A DNA stretch of 64,000 nucleotides from Chloroflexi bacterium TSY (lineage in GTDB: Bacteria; Chloroflexota; Anaerolineae; Caldilineales; Caldilineaceae). Positions 19,638 through 27,143 of this stretch are shown piece after piece. Where the stretch lies: positions 62,001-126,000 of the forward strand of contig JAHBNG010000012.1 in NCBI GenBank assembly GCA_019217005.1. The letters run 5' to 3'. The translations under genes were made by a program, and so were the position numbers. Each line of letters begins with the position of its first letter. The first letter of the stretch is position 1. The notes below the pieces were generated by a model, which ran no database searches, was not told where the DNA came from, and saw nothing but the letters and a program-made list of their open reading frames with translations.

Positions 19638-19665
19638 CAGAGATACTATCAAAAAAGGCAAGATC

Positions 19666-20457
19666 ATGCGTTCAATCATTGTTTCATCCATCTTCCTACT
19701 ATTTCTCCTGGCATCAACAGTCAGGGCACAAGACCCTACTGCAATCATTGCTGGCACGATTCCAACTGGTACGATTCCTCCCACGAATACGATGACACCA
19801 ACATCCGTTTGGTCTCGATGCGTACCCAGGATCGCTTCCGGAATGCCGCAGGATTTACTCACATGGGAACCACGTAACAAAACGATCTTTCTGCCTGGTG
19901 AAAAGATAACATTTTGGATCAATCCGATGTATTACATAACTGCATGGATAGTGAATGGGCGCGAATTCCCGGTTGTTGTTCCCACTTCGACACCTCTTCC
20001 TGCTACCTCTACTCCGCCATCGGCTCCCTATCCGGCGCCAAACCCCACCTCGACGCCAATTGTTCCCACTCCTACATCAGCCGCCTATCCAGCACCTGAT
20101 CAGGCTTTGGCCGTCGCCTCGCTTGATGACTGTATCGTTCCAAATCGACAGTGCCTTGCCGTCGTCATGCCTGACAGTTGCCAGCTCATTGTCGAAGCAC
20201 GAGGGCCCGGCCTAATTCCTCGTAACGTATCGTCAGAGAACATCTTAGTTCCTGTTAACAGTACTCCAATCGTTGCCGTCAACATAACTCCAGTCGCTCC
20301 TCTGGACAGTGCTCCAACGCTAGAACCAATATCGCCTGGTCCATCAACACAGATTTCGCATCCCACAGAACCGATCTCCGTACCCGAACCCCTCACTCTG
20401 CTACTTTTTGGAATCGGCGCAACGGGTATTGTTGGGTACGCAATGCGGCATCGGTAA
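19666..20457 (+). CDS. PEP-CTERM protein 1
   Basis: 263 aa from the ATG at 19666 (AAAAGGCAAGATC upstream), chosen because it begins the signal peptide MRSIIVSSIFLLFLLASTVR. The mature region starts QDPTAIIAGTIPTGTIPPTN, contains Pro/Thr-rich linkers and three or more Cys, and ends with a textbook PEP-CTERM signal: VPEPLTLLLFGIGATG, a transmembrane stretch, then Arg-rich MRHR. Such proteins are normally processed by an exosortase and delivered to extracellular polymer. No exosortase gene is in the window. A close paralogue follows after 27 bp. Confidence 0.85.
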   Translation: MRSIIVSSIFLLFLLASTVRAQDPTAIIAGTIPTGTIPPTNTMTPTSVWSRCVPRIASGMPQDLLTWEPRNKTIFLPGEKITFWINPMYYITAWIVNGREFPVVVPTSTPLPATSTPPSAPYPAPNPTSTPIVPTPTSAAYPAPDQALAVASLDDCIVPNRQCLAVVMPDSCQLIVEARGPGLIPRNVSSENILVPVNSTPIVAVNITPVAPLDSAPTLEPISPGPSTQISHPTEPISVPEPLTLLLFGIGATGIVGYAMRHR

Positions 20458-20484
20458 AAACAGTGGGCACAGAAAGGAAACATC

Positions 20485-21357
20485 ATGCGTTCAACCATCA
20501 TCTCTTCCGTTTTCCTACTATTTCTCCTGGCCGCCACAGCCAGGGCACAAGACCCAACGGCAACCATTGTTGGCACAATTCCGACTGGGACTGTGCCTCC
20601 TGGGGGTACAATTGGCACAATTCCAACTGGGACGATTCCTCCCACGAGTACGGTGACACCAACGGCCACGAATACGATGACACCAACAGCCACTCCAACT
20701 CAGTGTGTACCCAGGATCGCCTACGGAATGCCACCGGATTTGCTCACGTGGGAACCGAACAAAACGATCTATTTCCCTGGCGAACAGATCACATTCTGGA
20801 TGAATCCGTTATATTACATCAGCGCATGGATCGTGAACGGGGAGCTATTCCCTATTGTTTTTCCTACACCGACGCCTCGTCCCCCTACCTCTACTCCACC
20901 ACCAGCTACCCCCACGTCAACGCCGATCGTTTCCACCCCGCCATCGGATCCCTATCCTGCCCCCAACCCCACATCGACACCAATCGTTCCGACTCCACCG
21001 TCGGATCCCTATCCTGCCCCTGGTCAAGTTTTGACCGATGCCTCACTTAATGACTGTAGCGTTCCAAATCAACGATGCTTTGCTGTGATTATGCCTGACA
21101 GTTGCCAGCTCGTTGTCGAAGCACGAGGGCCCGGCCTGATTCCTCGTGACGTACCGTCAGAGGACATAGTTGTTTTTGCCGACATAACTCCACTTGCCCC
21201 TGTTGACAGTGCCCCAACGCCAGAACCAACATTGCCTGGTGCATCAACACAGATTTCGCATCCCACAGAACCGATTTCCGTCCCCGAGCCGCTCACTCTA
21301 CTGCTTTTTGGAATCGGCGCAACGGGTGTGGTTGGATATGCGATGCGGCGGCGGTAA
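20485..21357 (+). CDS. PEP-CTERM protein 2 (tandem paralogue)
   Basis: 290 aa, about 70% alike to the preceding protein over its whole length. It has signal peptide MRSTIISSVFLLFLLAATAR, an expanded GTIPTGT/PTATNTMTPTAT low-complexity segment, shared CVPRIAYGMPPDLLTWEPNK and DSCQLVVEARGPGLIPRDV blocks, and the C-terminal VPEPLTLLLFGIGATGVVGY followed by MRRR. AGAAAGGAAACATC precedes the ATG. This is a recent tandem duplication, with length differences in the Thr/Pro repeats. Confidence 0.85.
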   Translation: MRSTIISSVFLLFLLAATARAQDPTATIVGTIPTGTVPPGGTIGTIPTGTIPPTSTVTPTATNTMTPTATPTQCVPRIAYGMPPDLLTWEPNKTIYFPGEQITFWMNPLYYISAWIVNGELFPIVFPTPTPRPPTSTPPPATPTSTPIVSTPPSDPYPAPNPTSTPIVPTPPSDPYPAPGQVLTDASLNDCSVPNQRCFAVIMPDSCQLVVEARGPGLIPRDVPSEDIVVFADITPLAPVDSAPTPEPTLPGASTQISHPTEPISVPEPLTLLLFGIGATGVVGYAMRRR

Positions 21358-21375
21358 AAAACGGTAGGAAGGGAT

Positions 21376-21591
21376 ATGGTTTTGAATGTTGGAGTCAATC
21401 TCAGGGGAATTGCACGATTCGTCCGCAAGTGGCTTTGGCTGTTGATGCTAAACGCGCTTCTATGTGGCTCGATTGCGTACTACCTCTCGGTTTTGGCCAT
21501 GCCCATTTACCGGGCATCCAGCACCTGGCTGATTGATTTTGAGTCGAGGTGGTGGGGCGATTTGGGGGAGACCGTTGCCCTGGATACCTGA
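21376..21591 (+). pseudogene. Wzz-like chain-length determinant, N-terminal fragment
   Basis: 71 codons: RKWLWLLMLNALLCGSIAYY followed by LSVLAMPIYRASSTWLIDFE. This is the first transmembrane segment and start of the periplasmic domain of a Wzz/polysaccharide co-polymerase. The frame ends at a TGA, and the following 190 bp show no continuation, so it is a truncated remnant. Its position after PEP-CTERM genes fits a former exopolysaccharide locus. AGGAAGGGATATG supplies a ribosome site. Confidence 0.5.
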
Positions 21592-21788
21592 CATGGGGCC
21601 AAAGAACCCTATGACGACGATACTGCGGCTAACGGTAATTTTGACGTTGGTATTGCTAGCATCGGGCAGGACGATGGATATGGACTACGATGGGTAGCTA
21701 TGCTGAAAGCAGAAGACGTGGCTCGTGTAAGCGTTAGCTTGCCGCTATTTACAACTTAATTTTTAGATCGATTTACTTGGAGACAAAT

Positions 21789-23912
21789 ATGTTTACCCCG
21801 AATGTAAGTAGTACACCCAAATCAAATTTAGCCAGACCCATTCAATTTATTTCCATTATGCTGATAGTCGGTTTATTCATGAGTGTTACTTCATTCGCTC
21901 AGTCGCCCCAACATTTGTACGATGAGAGTGAGGAAGCAACAACACGACCTGTAAGTACGTTTATTGGCCAAAGCAGCGACATCAGGGCTATTAAAGACGA
22001 TCCTGGGCCATCAGTTTACAAAATCCTTCACCCAGTTTTCAGAAAAGATAGCAGCACCCAGTCAACCCTATATTTATTGAATGAAGGTGATGAAAGTGCC
22101 ACATTTGTGATCGTGTTTGTGGATAGCAACGGAGAATCCCATGTCGGGTCAGATGACTCTCTGAATGTAGGAGGATCAATTGCACTCGACGCCACTTCCA
22201 CTAGCCACTTCAATTTGAATGATGGACTCTACACTGCATTTGTTTATTCAACCCAGAAGCTCTCAAGCGTGGTGCGCATTTACGATGAGGAAACGCAAAC
22301 GCTCTCCCTATATCGAGGCACGCCAGAATCATCTATCACCAACACTCTCTATTTTGGGCCATTTTTCAAGTCAACAGAGAAAAATTCGACGGTGTACCTC
22401 TTGAATACCGATTCAATTTTCGCCACGGTAGAGATCCAGGCGTTAACCGCGGTTGGTGAGGTGGCAGATACAATAAGCGAGAGTTTGATACCCGCAGGTG
22501 GAGCGACCATCTCAGCGGATGCGCTTGATCTACCAGCGGACTTTACGGGCTGGCTTCGGGTTAGCGCCAACCAACCGCTTGCGGGTCTTCTCGCTCCCAC
22601 TTCGCAAACGGATCAGATAGGACTCTACCCGCCCGTTGCATTTTTCTCGACACAGCGTTCTGTGCGCTTGAAAAATCTGCCTGATATGCCTCCGCAACCG
22701 TATGCCGACGGGCCAACTGTATCCTACAATTTTCTCCAACGAGCGTATAACGACACAATCTTAAATGGCGGCTTACGCAATACCCATATCTTCTTTGGGA
22801 ATCTTGCGGCAACTTCATTGCAGTTTCAAGGTACTATGTACGAGTTTGCTAAGCCAAATAGTGAAAGCGGTCATGTGCAGGAGATTCCTGGACAGGGCTT
22901 TCAGTATCTATCGCTCTCCAAATATTTTGGTCTGGGAAGTGCATTCACTGGCAGCTTGATTGTTGCAAGCGATGATCCATTAGCCTTGGGTGAGCTGACC
23001 GAATCCGTTGGCGGCGATCTGCTGGCTTCCTATGGTAGCTATCTATCTTACAGCGAAGCGTATGCCGGGTTGAGTCTCATCATGCCCTACGTGGCCCATG
23101 ATTCGGAGCGCTCCTCTATTCTTACCGTTCAGAATCTTGGTGGGAACAATGCAGACGTGACCGTCAATTTTGTCGATCAATCGGGGGCGAATGAACTAAC
23201 ATTGAACCTGAACGGCATAGAACCCAACCGATCTGAGGTAATCCGTACAGCGGAGCAGCCCCGGTTGGCGGACGGTTTTGTGGGTAGCGTCGTCATTACA
23301 TCGGATTCCCGCATTAGCGCAACTTTCGATGAATTTCTGAAGGTAAAAGCAAATTCGCCAATGCCAACTGCCACATTTATACCTACAGCGACGCCCACAG
23401 TAACACCCATGCCGACATTAACAGACACAGTTTTACCGAACCCGCCGCCAACTGCCACACCAACACCGAGTGCTACACCACCAGGTCCCTTCTCGATATC
23501 GGTCAATGTGTCCGTGCCAATTACCCAAGTAACCGTCGGCGAAATACTTACCGTCACTACATCTCTGGAAACGGAAGCAAACGGCTGCAGCGGCGACACG
23601 ATGGATCTGACGCTCTCTGGCATGAATGAACTGTTTATACCTATATCCGCCACACGGGTTTCACCCAGCGAACCCTTTGTCCTGGAAGCCCAAACGCCCG
23701 GAACCACTACGCTCTGTGTGAATGCATTTGGCGATCATAGCTGCGGTAATGGTGCTTGGTATCATCACAATTTTGGTGGCTGTTCAGAACCCATCTCGGT
23801 GGTTGCATCAACAGGATCTGCCACCCCCACGCCAACGCCTACTGCGCTAGACCCACCTGGTCTCTCTGCGAATGACAAAATTTTCTTGCCGTTTATCAGA
23901 GTAAATGAATAG
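21789..23912 (+). CDS. Secreted adhesin-like protein with shared Cys-rich C-terminal domain
   Basis: 707 aa from the ATG at 21789 (TTGGAGA upstream). The signal peptide ends near TSFAQSPQ. Residues about 60-520 look like successive beta-sandwich modules with repeated phrases (STLYLLNEGDESATFVIVFV; STVYLLNTDSIFATVEIQAL; SILTVQNLGGNNADVTVNFV), a pattern seen in bacterial surface proteins, but no named family is recognised. A Thr/Pro linker leads to a ~95-aa domain (FSISVNVSVPITQVTVGEIL; CVNAFGDHSCGNGAW) shared with the glycoside-hydrolase-like protein at 17754. The C terminus is KIFLPFIRVNE. Function unknown; exported. Confidence 0.7.
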   Translation: MFTPNVSSTPKSNLARPIQFISIMLIVGLFMSVTSFAQSPQHLYDESEEATTRPVSTFIGQSSDIRAIKDDPGPSVYKILHPVFRKDSSTQSTLYLLNEGDESATFVIVFVDSNGESHVGSDDSLNVGGSIALDATSTSHFNLNDGLYTAFVYSTQKLSSVVRIYDEETQTLSLYRGTPESSITNTLYFGPFFKSTEKNSTVYLLNTDSIFATVEIQALTAVGEVADTISESLIPAGGATISADALDLPADFTGWLRVSANQPLAGLLAPTSQTDQIGLYPPVAFFSTQRSVRLKNLPDMPPQPYADGPTVSYNFLQRAYNDTILNGGLRNTHIFFGNLAATSLQFQGTMYEFAKPNSESGHVQEIPGQGFQYLSLSKYFGLGSAFTGSLIVASDDPLALGELTESVGGDLLASYGSYLSYSEAYAGLSLIMPYVAHDSERSSILTVQNLGGNNADVTVNFVDQSGANELTLNLNGIEPNRSEVIRTAEQPRLADGFVGSVVITSDSRISATFDEFLKVKANSPMPTATFIPTATPTVTPMPTLTDTVLPNPPPTATPTPSATPPGPFSISVNVSVPITQVTVGEILTVTTSLETEANGCSGDTMDLTLSGMNELFIPISATRVSPSEPFVLEAQTPGTTTLCVNAFGDHSCGNGAWYHHNFGGCSEPISVVASTGSATPTPTPTALDPPGLSANDKIFLPFIRVNE

Positions 23913-23970
23913 ACCATTACAGTTGCAACTCGTGCTGTCGGTCTCCGGTGGAATGCCTACTCGCGATACT

Positions 23971-24031
23971 CGTAGACCGCAATCGTTAGATTCTTCGCTT
24001 CACTCGAGAATGACACGATTGCGGTCTACTG
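23971..24031. mobile_element. 61-bp palindromic miniature element, copy 1
   Basis: CGTAGACCGCAATCGT at the left pairs with ACGATTGCGGTCTACTG at the right. Flanked by ATACT at 23966-23970 and 24032-24036. The twin at 46584-46645 also has ATACT flanks. It belongs by termini and duplication to the CAGTAGATC group. Confidence 0.7.
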
Positions 24032-24075
24032 ATACTTATTAGATTCTATTGCGAAAGCCAGCAAAGGAAGACTCT

Positions 24076-27000
24076 ATGCGTACCATCATCAATTTAATTA
24101 TCTTCTTGCACTTGTTTTTACTTTCCACCTTTATCTTTCCTTCAACCATATTCGCCAGTGATTCAGACGGCTCCGCAACTGGTGCGGAGCCTACACCGTC
24201 GCCGCTTTATTTAGTCAAAGACATCAACACAATTGATAGACCCATCCATCAGTATTTCACTAGTTTGTTTAGCGTCAATGATATGCTCTATTACTGCGTC
24301 GATAGCAAGGACCTGTGGAAGAGTGACGGGACTGATGCGGGTACTAGCCTCGCTGGAGACACTCTGCCTGGTGTTCGTTGTCATAGCAGGGAATTTCCAG
24401 AGGAAACCATAGAGGTTGATGGAGCGCTCTATTATGTCGCCGATGAGAAACTCTGGAAGAGCAATAACACGTCTGTAGGCCCGACCATGTTTGAGGAGTT
24501 AACCCCAGGCAATGGTTTTGCCGACCCTCAAAACTTGACCAAGATAGACGATACCTTTTTCTTAACTGCAGCTGACAGACTCAACCGTCAGGAACTGTGG
24601 AAGAGCGATGGAACCGAAGAAGGTACCATCAAGGTCAAGGACATCTACCCTGGCGCGGGAAGTTCGTTTCCACATACGCTGATCAATGTAGACGGCACCC
24701 TCTTCTTCATTGCGCACGACGGCACCCACGGAGACGAATTGTGGAAGAGCGACGGCACCGAAGCGGGAACTATCATGGTCAAAGATATTAACCCTGGTCC
24801 TTACGACGGGCAGTTGCGTCATCTGACGAATATGGAGGAGACTCTTTTCTTTTTTGCCAATGATGGCCTTCACGGTGAAGAACTCTGGAAAAGCGATGGC
24901 ACCAAGGCAGGCACGGTCATGGTTAAGGATATTTACTCTGGGACGACGGGCATAAATCCGAGCAGGTTGTTCGGAATAGGTGATGTTCTCTACTTTGTTG
25001 CGAACGACGGCGTACATGGTCGTGAACTGTGGAAGAGCGACGGCACCGAAGCGGGAACTGTCATGGTCAAAGACATCAGCCCCGGTCCTCAATCGACCAG
25101 CATCGGTTTAGACGAGTCGTTCAACATAGACGGTGTTCTTCACTTTGTTGCCTATGATGAAATTCACGGTAGTGAGTTGTGGAAGAGCGACAGCACTGAA
25201 GAGGGAACTGTACTGGTCAAGGATATCAACCCCGGGCCAGATAGCGCATTGATACGTGAGTTAACGAACATAGGCGACACTCTCGTTTTCCTGGCCGAAG
25301 ACGGTATCCATGGTGAGGAGTTGTGGAAGAGTGACGGCACGAGCGAAGGAACCGCTCTGGTCAAGGATATCAACCCCGGCCCCGATAGTGGGTTCGTGCA
25401 AGATCTTATACAGATCGATGGACTCATTTACTTTGTTGCGGATGACGGAACTCACGGATATGAGTTATGGAAGAGTGATGGCACGGAATCGAGCACGATA
25501 CTGGTCAAGGATATCGACCCCGGCCCCAATAGTGGATTTCCACATCGCATCATATCCCCAATCAATGTCGGTGGGACGTTGTTCTTTGGTGCGTTTAATC
25601 GGTCCATTGGGCATCAACTCTGGAAAAGCGATGGCACAGCCGAAGGGACTCTTCCCGTTCGGGAGACCATGTTTTTGGGTAGTAGTGCGGATCCAGACAA
25701 CTTGATGAACGTCGACGACACCCTCTACTTCTTTGCAGATGACGGTAGCCACTTGGGGCTGTGGCAGAGCGATGGATCTGGAGCTGGCACCATGATGGTG
25801 AGAGAGATCATCTCGAACACGTATGGAGCACAATTCCGCAATTTGATCAACATTGATGGCACACTCTACTTTGAAGTGGATGACCGTAGCAACGGCGCCA
25901 AACTCTGGCGGAGCGACGGCACGACGGCTGGCACTCAGTTGGTCAAAGCGATCTACCCTGATACGGCCAATATCAACCTGAATAATTTCGCGAATCTAGG
26001 AGGCATCCTCTACTTCACTGCGAGAGGCGAACTATGGAAGAGCGATGGTTCAGCCGCTGGCACTATTCTGATTCGAGAATTCGACAACGGCGGTTTGCGC
26101 CTGACCAATGTCGGTAATCGGCTACTTATTGAACATGGCCTGGAGCTGTGGGGCGGCGATGGAACGGCTGACGGCACACGGATACTCCAGAGATTACATA
26201 CCATCAACTCTTTTCCTCGAACGATTGTCAACGGGACTCTCTTCTTTAACGGATATGACGAAACGAACAGAAATGCGTTGTGGAAGAGCGACGGCACTGA
26301 GGTCGGTACCATGATGGTTAAGGCGTTCAATACTGGTTCGACTCTAAGTAGTATGATTAACGGTGATGGCACGCTCTTTTTCTCTACAAATGACGGAACC
26401 GATGGATTCGAACTTTGGAAGAGCGATGGCACAGAAGCAGGTACCATGATGGTCAAGGAATTCGACACGGGCCCTCATAATAGTTATCTGCATTATCCGA
26501 CCAACATAGGCGGCACGCTATTTTTCGGAGCGAATGATGGAACCCACGGACTCGAACTGTGGAAGAGCGACGGCACTGAGGCAGGAACGGTGATGGTCAA
26601 GGACATCAACCCCGGTCCTGATGATGGATACTCAGGCTCTCTGACCAACGTAGGTGGCACGCTCTTCTTCGTTGCAAATGGGCGGGAACTGTGGAAGAGC
26701 GACGGCACAGAAGCAGGAACGGCGGCAATCAAGAAGATCCGCTACGGCATGATTGCGAATATCACCCACGTCGGCGGCACGCTAGTCTTCACCATAGATG
26801 ACGAGTTATGGATGAGTGACGGTACAGACACTGGCACTGCTCCGGTTCGCAACATTTATACTCATGTTCCTGCTCTATTACGATCAACTCTATTGCCTGT
26901 GGGTGACGCGATCTTCTTTCAAGCAACAGATGACGAGCATGGTCGCGAACTGTGGGCACTACGCGTTGGGACAGATATCGATCAAGATGGCATCAAGGAT

Positions 27001-27111
27001 CTGAGAGATAATTGTCCGTTTGAAACCAATCCCGACCAGCTAGATAGCGACGGCAATGGCAAAGGCGACGTTTGTGAATTCGATATTTATCTGCCCTTCG
27101 TTGTGAAATAA
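24076..27111 (+). CDS. ELWxxDGT-repeat secreted protein with TSP3 tail
   Basis: 1,011 aa from the ATG at 24076 (AAAGGAAGACTCT upstream); an in-frame TTG lies 27 nt further up. A signal peptide (LIIFLHLFLLSTFIFPSTIF) is followed by about twenty ~48-residue repeats of the form GTLFFVANDGTHGDELWKSD then GTEAGTVMVKDINPGP, the ELWxxDGT repeat family. Near the C terminus DIDQDGIKDLRDNCPFETNP and DSDGNGKGDVCEFD form a thrombospondin-type-3 calcium-binding motif. It ends IYLPFVVK. It pairs with a paralogue 32 bp downstream. The repeats are believed to form a propeller-like surface domain; role unknown. Confidence 0.85.
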   Translation: MRTIINLIIFLHLFLLSTFIFPSTIFASDSDGSATGAEPTPSPLYLVKDINTIDRPIHQYFTSLFSVNDMLYYCVDSKDLWKSDGTDAGTSLAGDTLPGVRCHSREFPEETIEVDGALYYVADEKLWKSNNTSVGPTMFEELTPGNGFADPQNLTKIDDTFFLTAADRLNRQELWKSDGTEEGTIKVKDIYPGAGSSFPHTLINVDGTLFFIAHDGTHGDELWKSDGTEAGTIMVKDINPGPYDGQLRHLTNMEETLFFFANDGLHGEELWKSDGTKAGTVMVKDIYSGTTGINPSRLFGIGDVLYFVANDGVHGRELWKSDGTEAGTVMVKDISPGPQSTSIGLDESFNIDGVLHFVAYDEIHGSELWKSDSTEEGTVLVKDINPGPDSALIRELTNIGDTLVFLAEDGIHGEELWKSDGTSEGTALVKDINPGPDSGFVQDLIQIDGLIYFVADDGTHGYELWKSDGTESSTILVKDIDPGPNSGFPHRIISPINVGGTLFFGAFNRSIGHQLWKSDGTAEGTLPVRETMFLGSSADPDNLMNVDDTLYFFADDGSHLGLWQSDGSGAGTMMVREIISNTYGAQFRNLINIDGTLYFEVDDRSNGAKLWRSDGTTAGTQLVKAIYPDTANINLNNFANLGGILYFTARGELWKSDGSAAGTILIREFDNGGLRLTNVGNRLLIEHGLELWGGDGTADGTRILQRLHTINSFPRTIVNGTLFFNGYDETNRNALWKSDGTEVGTMMVKAFNTGSTLSSMINGDGTLFFSTNDGTDGFELWKSDGTEAGTMMVKEFDTGPHNSYLHYPTNIGGTLFFGANDGTHGLELWKSDGTEAGTVMVKDINPGPDDGYSGSLTNVGGTLFFVANGRELWKSDGTEAGTAAIKKIRYGMIANITHVGGTLVFTIDDELWMSDGTDTGTAPVRNIYTHVPALLRSTLLPVGDAIFFQATDDEHGRELWALRVGTDIDQDGIKDLRDNCPFETNPDQLDSDGNGKGDVCEFDIYLPFVVK

Positions 27112-27143
27112 TGCAATAACCATCAGTAAATATTGGAGTGAAC

